Below, piece by piece: positions 8,490 to 19,166 of a stretch of 64,000 bases of DNA. The stretch is from contig JAGKQI010000047.1 in NCBI GenBank assembly GCA_018806915.1, positions 1,364,001 to 1,428,000 on the forward strand, given 5' to 3'. The DNA comes from Phytophthora colocasiae (lineage: Eukaryota; Oomycota; Peronosporomycetes; Peronosporales; Peronosporaceae). The notes beneath the pieces were generated by a model. That model had not been told where the DNA came from. It made no database searches and saw only the letters and a program-made list of their open reading frames with translations. A program made the position numbers and the translations under genes. Every line of letters begins with the position of its first letter. The first letter of the stretch is position 1.

Positions 8490-11400
8490 TCATTGGTCAA
8501 CAGGCGCCGTAGCCACTCGACGACGCTGACGCGCCCCATCTTCGATTTCGCCAGAGCTTTCACTATCCTCTGTCACACGGACTCGGAGTTTGCGCTTGCC
8601 ACGGGTCGGTTTGTTCGCTCCATTGCTCCAACACACGTGCCAGATTTCGAAGCAGGTACGGCCTTTGCCGTCGACAGCATGCTTGACCTTGTTGCACAGG
8701 TAGACTGGGGAGGTCTTCTCCTCACCCGTCTTCTTGTCCAGCGTTACCAGCTCGCAGAGATTGCACTGGAAAGACGTATCACCGCCCGTGACTTTTGTCT
8801 TTAGTAACGAGCACACCTTACATGCTCTCTGCCGTCTCTTTTTGCTTCCATCGATGTTGCCTTTGCGTTTGTCTTCGGTCGGGACTGGCATGTGCGTAGC
8901 TCTGGACGCTACACGTCGCTTAGATGGAGTCAGATCCGGGCTACGGCAGCGCTGTAATTCTACCCAGTCCGTGGCGGTGATCTGACACAGCTCCAGGTGT
9001 AGCTGCTTCATGAACGCGATGTGTGAAACCTTGGGTTTGCTTGCTGCTACACGAGCATGATTGTTGACAATAAATGCATTTACTACAGCAAGGTCCACCA
9101 ACCCCAAGAAAAGACTCTTGTAGTATTTCTTGAACCGGACAGCAAGCTGCAGGGAGTGCCTATAAACATGTACGATACACGATTAGAATTGATCCAATCT
9201 TGGATTATACACGATAACATACCTTTGGAGTCGTAACTGATCGTGTACGTCCACGCCGCCCATGTACGTTTGATAGTCTTTCACAAGTCTTGGGCACGCT
9301 ACCTCCTCCTGCTCTCCGCTCTTTGCACGACGAACAACGCGGTCGAGCGCAGTACTTCCGCCTGTAGACAGGAGATACACCGGTCGGTTATCCCACCACT
9401 TGGTGGCCGCCATACCCGTCACCATACTAGATTGGAAGAATGTGTATGTTCCGCGATCGATGTTATCGGGGCGTGATTGTTCCTTCTTCTTCTTGCCGGC
9501 TTTCGTCCTGGGTATCAGGTCTTGAGGCAAACCCAAACGTCCCGTCATCACAGCTCCGACAGTGTAATACCCGATGGTCAGCATCTCCATGGCCAACGGT
9601 ACTGATGTGTAGAACCGATCTGTGACTATTAGACGCATCTCGCGAAAAGGTCGTTCTCCAAAAGCGGCCCGGAGGTTACGAACAACCGCCACGGGTCCAG
9701 TTTTCTCATCTCGCAATGCATGTCCGTTCACAGTGCCTGCCTTGCCCAAGTAAACTTCAAATCTGTATTATACACGATATCGGAATTACAATACCAGTAT
9801 TAGACACGATAAATAACTTAGACAAATAAAAAAAAACTGCGCGTCCGAAGACACGCAAGGTTACGTACCGAATGCAGTACGCGGTCTTGGAGCAGCACAA
9901 CATGAACAGTTTCGTACCATACTTGTGCGGCTTATCCTTCATATATACCCGCATTCGGTTGAAGGAGGATCTGGACGGTAGCATGGCCTCATCAAACGCC
10001 ATAATTGGAGGAGCCACATAACCAGCTTGAAAAGTGTGTTGCAGCGCATCAATAATGGGACGTAGCTTCCAGGCGCGATCGGTAGCCGCACGCGGCTCGT
10101 TATTGGAGCTGAAATGCAGATTCCGGGATACGTGAGCGAAGCGGTCGCGCGACATGAACCGCCCAAAGCAACCACGAGGGATGGCGCCCATCAGTAGTCT
10201 TCCAGTGGTGTTGCAGTTTCTCTTTGTTGGGAGATATTGTACGTGCGACTAGCAGTCCGATAAAGACGCACACGTCTCTTCCAGTAATTGAAGGTGTCTT
10301 CGTCAGGTTTGCACGAATTTGCTCACGAGTCTGACGGCGAAATCCGGGCTTTTTCTTTTCACGAGCAACTTGTTTGTCATGCTGGCCATTTACCCTTTCG
10401 TCCATTTTCTCCAGAAAGTACTCCTCGCTGGCGATGGCAATGGAATCCCACAGATCAGGCCTCATAAAGTAGAATAAAGCACTTGCCGGTGACGTTGCCG
10501 CTTCCAGTGCGGCCTGGCTTAGCCCGTAGGGCCCATCGTACAACCCCGGATAGTCACGAAGCATTGCGTCTGATGGTCGCTCATCATAGGGCCCTTCCAT
10601 GTATGGGTAAGGCTCTTGATGCCTGGCACCAAGCCACCCAGTGCGACTTATTTCTTCTAGAATCGCCTTGTTGCGCCGAAGCCCAAGATTCTCCACCGAC
10701 ATGCTCTCCACTCCACCAACAGCTGCGAGCAGCGCATCGTCAAACGGCACTTCAGGTGGATCAGATTCATCGTCGTCGTCAGATTCAGTGTGTAAGTCGA
10801 ACTCCAACAAATCGTCATCATGGTTGTCAAAACCGTCGTCGTTTTCTGCGTCGGATTCTAACTGAACGTACGTCATCGAGCTATCGTATGGTGTGGTAAT
10901 GTTGATATCTAGGTGTTCACACAAAATACATGTTAGATCTCCTTACCAAGTATCCCAAACGTGTATAGTACACGATAGCATACCTGATGACGTATCGAAT
11001 TGCTCAGAGTCGCTCCCGACAGTTGTATCTTCGGCTTTCTGTTCTCCAGACGCGCTACTATCGACGCTATCAGGAATGTGCGGCGATGTTGGGCACAGTG
11101 GCTGTCGGCTTTCAATACGGGAAGCAGCAACTGCAAATTCAGCGCTCAGGTTACGGCGCTCGTTTGGAAAGCTATCGAAAGGAGTTGGCTCTGGCGTTAG
11201 CGTTTTTGGTGTTGCATCTAGTGTATACATGATACATGTTAGTGGCCAGCAATATCGAGTACTATACAGGATTCGGGCTCGCTACCTGGGACTGCAGTAT
11301 CAGACTGTTGCGCTGCGTTCTGCGCCACCTCCGTTGCTGGCGATGTAACGGGATGAGAATCGGTGTCGGTTAGCTGTGGGGTTTGTCTGCCCGCTTCAGC

Positions 11401-11965
11401 GTCTGGCGCATACATGATACATGTTAGTGGCCAGCAATATCGAGTACTATACAGGATTCGGGCTCGCTACCTGGGACTGCAGTGTCAGACTGTTGCGCTG
11501 CGTTCTGCGCCACCTCCGTTGCTGGCGATGTAACGGGATGAGAATCGGTGTCGGTTAGCTGTGGGGTTTGTCTGCCCGCTGCAGGGTCTGGTGCATACAC
11601 GATACATGTTAGAGGCCAGCAATATCGAGTACCATACAGGATTCGGGCTCGCCACCTGGGACAGCAGCGTCAGACGGTTGCGCCGCGTTCTCCATTGCTT
11701 CAGCTTCTTGACGCTCCAGCTCAGCTACATATACAAAGGATCAGCAGCAGCAGCCACGAGTACAAGCTTTTGCGCCCATACCTCTGTCCAGCGCGTCCAG
11801 ATACAGCATCAGTTCCTCCGGCCCAACGAAGAAATCTACGCCTCGCTTGCCCTTCTTGTTCTTGCCCGGACGCACATACGTGTAGTCGACCTCCAGGCCG
11901 ATAGGGCGCTTCGACGTCCAGCCCTCTTTTCGTAGCTCCGCCCAGCGCAACCGGAATCCTGACAT
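8490..11965 (-). pseudogene. piggyBac transposase, eight exons, one frameshift
   Basis: Exons by splice signal and frame: 11965-11782, 11724-11656, 11587-11471, 11402-11286, 11217-10984, 10908-9869, 9762-9223 and 9159-8490 (about 989 codons). All three catalytic aspartates are visible: IMAFDEAMLP, LIVTDRFYTS and GGVDVHDQLR. Other piggyBac signs are MSRDRF, PHKYGTKLFMLC and a C-terminal Cys/His-rich RING-like domain (CKVCSLL, QCNLCELV, FEIWHVCW). The N-terminus is acidic. Exon 6 has exactly one surplus base near 10186-10190, between HHWKTTDG and AIPRGCFGRF. That puts the MSRDRF part out of frame, so the gene as read is broken unless this is a sequencing error. Exons 3 and 4 are tandem copies. 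DDD catalysis cuts and pastes DNA at TTAA. Confidence 0.85.
11218..11655 (-). repeat. 185-bp exon-intron tandem repeat inside the transposase gene
   Basis: Exon 3 plus intron 3 (11587-11403) and exon 4 plus intron 4 (11402-11218) are near-identical 185-bp units (117-nt exon, 68-nt intron). Intron 2 (11655-11588) and the end of exon 2 match the tail of the same unit. Both exons are phase 1-1, so copy number can change without shifting frame. Each encodes AGRQTPQLTDTDSHP followed by a Gln/Ala-rich stretch. Confidence 0.9.
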
Positions 11966-12215
11966 GTTCCCGCTTCACTGCAAATTTTCAAATGAGACGC
12001 GAATGAGTGGTTTACAGACGTTTCCTCTACTTTCTAATCGCGGTACCTTTGCATGCTTCCCGTTACCTTCATCAGCTAATATTTTGAAAATGCATCCCAT
12101 GCACACTATCCCAGCGTTTTTGCATGTAAATCCACGTCTACGTACATGACACCTTACCCTAGTTGACTGTAAATTTGTATACGGTCATACAACATCTAAG
12201 TTAAAAATCCTTAAC

Positions 12216-12261
12216 CTGTATTAGACACGATAAGAACGCCGCCTTATCGTGGCTAATACAG
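12216..12261. repeat. Hairpin at the right end of the piggyBac element
   Basis: CTGTATTAGACACGATA (12216-12232) faces TATCGTGGCTAATACAG (12245-12261). The arms pair over 17 bases with one mismatch around a 12-base loop. The arm motif recurs in the introns of the transposase gene and in the left arm. Confidence 0.85.
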
Positions 12262-12451
12262 GCCTTGGGGCTGGGGGGGGGTTAAAGTTCACGCTCAAAT
12301 TTAAACCTGCAACTTGCACCTGTTGTCGGCTGCAAAAGGTGACGAGCTAGTCCGTCATCGTAGTAAATGGCGCATCAAATCTAACGTTGATATGCCATGC
12401 AGTGGAAGGCCACCAGGTGATGTATGAAGAAATTTCCAGTATGACACAACG

Positions 12452-14114
12452 ATGAACAAGGCGCAGCTGGAGATAGCTAGTTGCAAGCGCTGCCCTGAAG
12501 AGATCATGAACCCGAAATCACACAAGCTTCGACGTCATATACTACAAGGGTGCGTGAGCTAGACATCAAGCGAAAGGGACCAATGGGTTCGAATCTCGCA
12601 AGACAAAGAAAACCAAAAGTCTCGCCGTAGCAGCGTTGACTCAGTGTCTACAACTGAGTCGAATAAAAATCTCTTGCCCTCTCAAGAGGTTTTCAGCCGG
12701 GCTGTGGCAGATTTCGCGTACTGCACTAGAAGTGCATTTCGAATTGTCGATCATCCCTCGTTCAAATGTTTAGCGCTGCTTGAGCGTGGTGGTCTTACGG
12801 TCCCATCTCGCCAGCTCGTAGGCGAGCGTCTTCTCGATGATTCCTACGAAAGAGAGAAGGGGAAGGTTGTATCATTGCTGAAAAGCACCCGTACGTCTCC
12901 CATGCATCTGATGATTGGTCTAACCCAAGACGGGAGAAGACCGTCAACTTCGTGCTTGCTGCTCCGAATATGCCACCAATATTCTGGACGCCTATTGCGC
13001 CTGGACCGCAATCCCAGACAGGCAAATATATAGCACAACCAGTTGGCAAATTGATTGACGATGTTGAAAGTCTAATTGGAAAAGGCAAGTCGCATCGGTG
13101 ACAACGGACAATGCTTCTAACATGGTGAAGGCCTGGGAGATCCTTGAAAATACACGTGGCGTGTTTTGTTCGGGCTGTTATACCCACACATTGAACTTGC
13201 TGTTGGGAGATATTAAGGGACTACCAGCCGTAGCTCAAGTCTAAAAAAATGCTTCTGCCTTGGCTGGGTATTTCTTCACGAAGCCGTTGCTCCTGGCGAA
13301 GTTAACGGACGACCAACGTGCATACAGCCGACTTCGAAAGCATGACGACTTTAAGTGCAGCTTAAAGATGCCTTGTGAGACCCGCTGGTACTCCAATTAT
13401 AACTGCATCGCGAGCGCGATCTACAACAAAGAGGCCATCACAAAGGTTTTTAATGATGGTCGGTTTATGGAGAAGTTTGGTAGGCCCAAGGAATGCGAGT
13501 CTCATCGATGGAAGCAGCGGGAAAGCGCAAGTCCACAAAAACACTTGAGTACCAACGCATGGAGTCACTTGTGAAAGACAAAAACTTTTGGAAGCAAGGA
13601 TAGGGAGTGATGAAGCTGCTGGAACCCGTCATTAAGGGTATTGTACTGTTCGAGAGTGACGGGTGCTGCATTTCGATGGTGTACTGGAGGTTTGAGAAGC
13701 TACTTCGGGACCCTAACTATTGCAACCCCAAATATTTTGCGGAGACGGCACAGGGTCTTTTGGCTGCTATCAAAAAAAGGTGGAAGGTTTTGCACACCGA
13801 TATGATGGGAACTGCATTCATGCTTGATCAAACCAAGAGCACAAACAATTTTGAGATTGGTGATCGCAAAAATACATTGAGAGAGATCATCATGGTCGCT
13901 AAACGCCTGGGGTACACTGCAAAAGAGGTCAAGTACTCACGTCGAGAGGCTGAGTTTTATGAATCGTAAACGGGATTGGTCGATCGAGGACCGCGAAGAA
14001 GCAGCCATGTCGGAGCCTCTACAGTGGTAGGGAACTAATCGTGACGACTACCCGCATCTGTTTGAGATAGAAATTGAAACATGTATTATTTCGGTGAGGA
14101 TCGTCCAGTTCTAA
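12452..14114 (+). pseudogene. Decayed hAT-superfamily transposase
   Basis: Pieces of one protein appear in order but in different frames. A BED-type zinc finger near 12452-12560 has CKRC then HKLRRH. A segment near 12690-12890 reads ADFAYCTRSAFRIVDHPSF and TVPSRQLVGE. The catalytic core from 13095 reads VTTDNASNMVKAWEIL and CSGCYTHTLNLLLGDI. CETRWYSNYN lies near 13375, and the helical part and C-terminal dimerisation region end EPLQW, stop, GTNRDDYPHLFE. Several stops and frameshifts make it inactive. I found no matching ends or 8-bp target duplication, so the borders are those of the gene only. Confidence 0.8.
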
Positions 14115-14128
14115 TTGTTTACTGTATC

Positions 14129-14937
14129 GGTGGACCACCTGCAATAATGCCTATGTTCATGGAATGTTGAGGAGAATGCAAGACCGTGTACTATTCCTTA
14201 GTACAAGTTACATACTTTCAAGTTCCAGTTATATGGCCACCGTGGCCGCCACGGGTGCTATTTATTATCTGTTGTTTTAGCACTGCCCACCTGTTTAGTA
14301 CTCCTGGCCACTGATCCCCTTTTATTAGTTCCGCAAACCAATGGGTCTACTTAGACCTATTAGGTGATGTACACGCATGCAATTAGAATAGACTTAATTT
14401 AAGTAAATTTAAATAAGTTTAATCAAATCTAAACAAATTAAACTGCAAAATACCGTAGAATGAATTTGGCACAAAGCCAATTATAGACCTCCTAAAACTG
14501 TTGCTAAAGGGTCTACCAACGTGTGGTTGGCAGAAACTCTGCTCAGTGATTGGTAGAAATCCGTTACTTTCTACTAATAATATGCACAAATGCACACGAA
14601 CCACCTAATAATGTGGTTCGCCCATGTAGCTATTGGTGTGTACAGCACACCAAGGTCTGAGGCCCGTTTCCAACCTCTAACAGTTATCCTTAGAGTTACA
14701 AGTGGTGTAGCCACTTGTACGTGTAACCCCGTTACACGTTTCAACAGACAGGTATGCAGCCCTGCTTTGCTGTTAATATGAATAGCTGTTGGTGACAGCC
14801 GAACACCAGAAATTGAAAATCATTCCATCCTAAGACAGGCCTTACTCAACTATGGAGGAGCCTAAGTCATATAGGAGCTCCTGTAAGGTTGTATCAAGTC
14901 TATGTTCCTGATCTATGCTCTAACGATAGCACAGGAA
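14129..14937. repeat. Array of about 17 consecutive short stem-loops
   Basis: Perfect short inverted repeats follow one another with little spacing. Examples: GGTGG-1-CCACC (14129-14139), TGTACTA-5-TAGTACA (14187-14205), CCGTGG-3-CCACGG (14240-14254), GGTCTA-2-TAGACC (14344-14357), GCAGA-3-TCTGC (14530-14542), GTAGAAA-8-TTTCTAC (14553-14574), CGAACCAC-8-GTGGTTCG (14597-14620), TTGGTGTG-5-CACACCAA (14633-14653), CTCTAA-9-TTAGAG (14675-14695), TACAAGTGG-5-CCACTTGTA (14697-14719), ACGTGTAAC-3-GTTACACGT (14719-14739), TTCCTG...CAGGAA with an inner CTAT/ATAG (14905-14937). No open frame of note spans it. The nature of the locus is unknown. Confidence 0.75.
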
Positions 14938-14959
14938 TCGAGGAAGATTTCTTAGGGAA

Positions 14960-15432
14960 ATGTCCACCACGACACAGAGAGGAGGTAGATACTTCAGCAT
15001 CTTATCTACTCAAGAGCGTGAACTGCAGGCTGTAAGCAAAACAAAAGCATCTTTATTTTCCTTTTTACCCAGTGAGTGCGCGTGTGACCCAACCATGGAG
15101 AGTGTCGAAGCAGGCTCTCCCCACTCTTCTCATCGCAGTAGCCCTCATGATGGACCTAGCAATGGATTCGCGTTTCAAGACGGTGGCATGCTCCACTTAG
15201 CCGTTTTGACGAGTCTGAATCTTCTGAATTCGACTTCACGAGCGATTGCAACGGGTCTGAAGCTTCAGGATTTGATTGCGGTAGTGATGCCAACGCTTGT
15301 GACGATACTGGATTTGATTTTGGAAGCGATACCAATAAAGATGATGGTTCAGCGGATTCAGCCTCCCGTTCCTACGTGGTAGTTGGTGTCTTCGACTCCT
15401 TTGCCGATGCAAAAATTGCAATGAATGAATAA
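14960..15432 (+). other. Possible coding remnant, acidic then VGVFDSFADAKIAMNE
   Basis: From about 15190 one frame reads an Asp/Ser-rich stretch and then SYVVVGVFDSFADAKIAMNE to a TAA at 15430-15432. Composition looks protein-like, and acidic N-termini followed by such a segment occur in oomycete transposon proteins, but I cannot name the family. An overlapping 140-aa frame from 14960 looks less protein-like. Downstream to 15800 the minus strand has further short frames without a recognisable domain. Confidence 0.25.
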
Positions 15433-15807
15433 AGTGTCAGCGTCCACATTTACGAAACCCGATACCAGACGCAAAGACTTGTTGAGCAACTGCTCGTGTG
15501 TTTCGCTGTCAGTCGCACTGGAAACCACAGCTCCGGGCTTACGCTCATTAATCCACCCTCTCATCATTGATGATGTCGACACGCTTCTCGACATAGTTGA
15601 AGTAATAAAAAAGATTGTCGCAATCTTGCTTTATTGTTGTTTTATCTACGTCGCCCTCGTCCACCTCGTCCTTGACTTCCAGCACCAACACCAACTGGGA
15701 TCGTCGCTCTGTAGTCGACAGGCCAGGCCGTTCCCAGTTCCTCTTGTTCGAAGCTGACCAGCGAATCTTGAGGCAAGGCAATTTCTTTAAAACTTTTTTG
15801 TAATAAT

Positions 15808-16792
15808 AGAGACCTTTCGGAGCGGATGTTGGTTGTTGGTTGCGGGAACGACACGCGTAAAAGGTGCAAAATTATAGCTGCTTACTAATCACTTCCGGCC
15901 ACGACCTTTCGTTCCAACATCCATGTTGGAAATACCGCCAACGGAGGCCTCGTATCCCACAACGATGTAGGTTGTGGAAATCTGTCTATGATGAAATTCT
16001 CCAGATTTTGATGTAGAAGAGCTGCACTAAGTTCTACAGGTCTAGCCTCGCACCGCTCGAAGATCGCAAAGAATTCGAACTCGATCATGGCGCTCTCTAC
16101 ACTCTGCCCCGCGCTATCGTCTGGGCAAGAGGCGACCGCGCTAGACACAAACTACAAGAACGGAGGTGCGGATGACGGAGATGATCACTCGGTAAACGAA
16201 ATTATCCCCGCTGTGGATCGCTCTGCTACACTCCCCAAGCGATTTGGCCCCGATGAAGACTACTTACACGCCATCCAGGTGAACAAGGACATGCCCTTTA
16301 AGGCAAAGTTTGGCAGCATCAGAAAAGCATGGCTGCTGCTGGTACGCTTAATGGAAGTCCAAACTTTAATCAGTAATAGATCTGTAAGCTGCATCAGTTT
16401 ATCGCATTTAAATCTGTAGTCTTCGAGCGCATTTGCATCCGTACACGTGTCGGGGCTAAAGCGAGAGTCAGGGACAAGGGGCCGCTCTACCGAAGGCCTG
16501 ACCAGCAAAGCAGCACACAAGGCGTGATCGTAGCTGGAATCATGATAGTACAGCGCCATCATGAGAGCTGCCAAGCCCCTCGTTCGTGGTCTAGTTACTC
16601 GTGGCATGATCCTTTGGTCGCGCTGTTCTTCGAGTGTCTGAGCTTAGGTGATAAAGAGTCACGAAGAGCCGTTCCCACATCTAAAGAGCTCCGAAAGAAA
16701 AAAAGCATTTGCAGGTTGCGGGTTGCACGAACGCGACAGTTGTACTCGCTGTTCCCGCAACCAACAACCAACATCCGCTCCGAAAGGTCTCT
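15808..16792. mobile_element. 985-bp DNA transposon with perfect 42-bp inverted ends, non-autonomous
   Basis: The left end 15808-15849 (AGAGACCTTTCGGAGCGG..., ending GGGAAC) is the exact reverse complement of 16751-16792. AAT flanks both sides (15805-15807 and 16793-16795), a 3-bp target duplication. The interior encodes no transposase. Near 16225-16350 the plus strand reads RFGPDEDYLHAIQVNKDMPF and KAKFGSIRKAW, resembling the SANT/MYB-like proteins that travel with oomycete transposons. A 3-bp duplication would fit PIF/Harbinger-type mobilisation, but that family normally targets TWA, so the superfamily is left open. Confidence 0.88.
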
Positions 16793-17235
16793 AATATTAT
16801 GATTTGGGAAAAACTATTTCGGGAAACTCTTTCGGTGAAATCTGAAAATTGATTACTTATTATATATTTGTTTAGACGGCCGCACGATCTACTTCTTTTT
16901 CATCAATAAGAAGCCGATGACAGAGTTTCAACATGCATAGCATAGCTGACATGCTGTTCTTTAAATGTACGATTCATTAGTTTATCAATTAGCATCCTTT
17001 GTCAGTATTATTAAGTAAACAAAACAATTAGTTTATGATCGACTGCTAGTTTCCAAAGCAAGAAGTCTTCGAAGGCGCTGAACCAGTGATTTTGATTGAC
17101 ATAGTGGGTTTGATTTGATCTCGGCGACGCTGGGTACGGGTTCGCTATCATTTGAAGGAGTGGGGGCAGGCCAACGAGCGGTACGAAACTTGTACTGCAT
17201 TTAAACTAGTTTATTTTACTAATTGTGCTACGATT
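16793..17235. other. AT-rich intergenic stretch
   Basis: No open frame, repeat or motif that I can support. It separates the 42-bp-TIR element from the first PIF/Harbinger fragment. Confidence 0.5.
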
Positions 17236-17620
17236 AATCTAGCCCTCAAAACTACAAGGAGTTGTACAACTTGAGGCATGCACAGGCACGCACAGGCACG
17301 CAATGTTATTGAGAGAGCGTTTGGTGTATTGAAGCGACGATTTCGTATTCTGAAGCAGCCACCCGAATACGCGGTTGATACTCAAGCAAAAATTGTGCGC
17401 GCCTGCTGCGTACTTCATAATTTTATTCGTCTACAAAAGGGGTTTGCCTGATGACCCAGAAAATGAATTTGAAGGAGAAAACTCCGACGATGATACGATG
17501 GAGGACGACCGCATAAATATTATTGGAGACACGACAATGAATTACGATGAGGCTTGTGGCATGCGGGACAGATTAGCAAAAAATATGTGGAATTCACACA
17601 TAGCATTCCGAAATCATTAA
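17236..17620 (+). pseudogene. PIF/Harbinger transposase, C-terminal fragment
   Basis: The sequence reads YKELYNLRHAQAR, then NVIERAFGVLKRRFRIL and VRACCVLHNFIR, which is the C-terminal catalytic-Glu region of DDE_Tnp_4/HARBI1-like nucleases. A duplicated 10-mer (ACAGGCACGC twice near 17280-17300) breaks the frame before NVIER. Another shift follows HNFIRLQKG, after which an acidic tail ends IAFRNH. The first two catalytic Asp regions are missing. The MYB-like partner lies tail-to-tail with it at 17687. Confidence 0.8.
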
Positions 17621-17686
17621 ACGCACAATAAAACACAAGCGATGTGTTTGTCATTTCTTCAGTCAGTCGTTAGAAACCAGCTGTCT

Positions 17687-18717
17687 CTAAAGCCATGCAT
17701 CACGTGCTGGCCCCGCCTCGATAACCAAAACCCCCAATGCTTTCTTTTCGTCCAACATCACATCAAAAGCTTCAACAAGACTGTCAGTTTGTAGGTCATC
17801 GGCGTAGCCTTTCTGCAGCAGTTTGATTGCTCGCTGTGATGGTGAAAGCGCCCACATTTTTGTTGTTGGGTGGCGCATTTCTGCGGCAATTTCATTTATT
17901 GCATCTGCAATCAGAACTCCTCCACTTTCGTTACGACGCTTTTTAGAAGTGGTGGAGCTTGTTGACTTGCTCCTGTCACTAGTAGTCACAGGATTATCAT
18001 GCGCCACAACAGACACTGCAGTACCTGCAACAGACTCCGTTAATGTGGTTTCTCCAGTTTTCGAGACAAGACTGAGTGATCTATCATCCTCTGAAGCCTG
18101 ATCAGAAGGTGTCGATGACACTGTTGGCTGCGGAGCTAACGGTCCAGTGACAAAATCTTGCGGGCATGGTTCATCAGACGCTAGAGCGTACTTCCCGGTG
18201 GCATATGTTCCCTCAAATAGAGATCTAAGGTCGTTAAACGGTGGCATAGGCTTCTTCCGATAGTCTGCAACTTTTGGATGATGCTGCAGTAGATAGCGTA
18301 AGAAAACAGTGTTGTGCGTTTGCGTCACAATTTAGAGCGCACCTTCACGTATTCGTCCCATACGTTATCATGAACGAGGACAACATGGCGATCGTCATCC
18401 CAACCAAGACCAGAGGCATCCAGCATAGCTTTGATCGCGGCGTAAATCCCTTTCAGTTGCATTAAATGATGGAGATATGATAAAAAGCTCAAAAGGTATG
18501 ATTATCACGATGAAGCGTACCACTGTAAGTCTCGACTTGAGCTGTTGCTTCGTCAGTCCCGTTGCGAATTTCTCGTTGAACTCGCCACATACTAGGCTTC
18601 CTTCTTAAACCCTGAGTCTGCCCGCCTCCCTGATTGTGCTTGATGTTTCATGGCGTGAACGAGGTAGGCATCTCGCTCACTGTTCCAGGACGCGCGCTCC
18701 TGATCATGGGGGTACAT
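17687..18717 (-). pseudogene. MYB/SANT-like partner protein of the PIF/Harbinger element
   Basis: From the ATG at 18717 the minus strand reads RASWNSERDAYLVHAM, then DSGFKKEA followed by a stop and frame change, then EFNEKFATGLTKQQLKSRL and LDASGLGWDDDRHVV. A 59-nt intron (18342-18284, GTGCGC...CTGCAG) joins WDEYVK to HHPKVADYRKK in frame. After it, the ORF runs to 17687 with a Ser/Thr-rich linker and a C-terminal helical domain. This order (W..ER, FKK.A, LK.RL, GLGWD, WDEYVK.HP) is that of the SANT-like DNA-binding protein encoded beside the nuclease in PIF/Harbinger transposons. The early stop and shift make it a pseudogene. Confidence 0.7.
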
Positions 18718-19166
18718 TTTGGCGCCTCACCACGTCTAAATCACGATAAAAAGTTTCTGGTCAGAGTAGAAACTTTGAAATCGCGATCTTCTTGAAGAAT
18801 TGCGATCTTTTTAGCTGTGTTTGGGAGCACAGTTTTGGTTTTGAAATCACGCAATCGTGAAAAGTTTTTGTCGCGATTGGGGGTGTCGTTTGGAAAGTGA
18901 CTTTTCGGGAAATTGCAATCAGCTGACCATAAATCGTGATGGCCCTTTAAGGCCCTTGTCCAAGTACAAGCACATGTGCTAGCCGCCAAATGGTTAGGTT
19001 TACTTCAAGTTTTGACTTCAGATCCCAGCCGTTAGACTTCGTGTGCTGTGGCTTGTCCAAGTAATTCCTCTGGGACTCTCCTGTCCATCCAGTATCTATA
19101 CAACCGCAAGACCATTTATCTCGTCTAGGAGAACCCCTTCCAGCACAATACATTCCTCTTCTAGCC

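Larger units (their letters stand above)
7465..12285 (-). mobile_element. piggyBac-superfamily transposon, complete with TTAA target duplication
   Basis: The element lies between TTAA at 7465-7468 and TTAA at 12282-12285. The ends are imperfect inverted repeats: left CCCCCCAAGCCCGGCC, right (reverse complement) CCCCCCCCCAGCCCCAAGG. TTAA duplication and C-rich ends are typical of piggyBac. The single transposase gene runs right to left (11965-8490). The left arm (7469-8489) has no clear gene; it holds a perfect 20-bp inverted repeat pair (7513-7532 and 8102-8121) and several TATCGTGT motifs. The right end carries a hairpin built from the same motif. Total length is about 4.8 kb. Confidence 0.88.
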
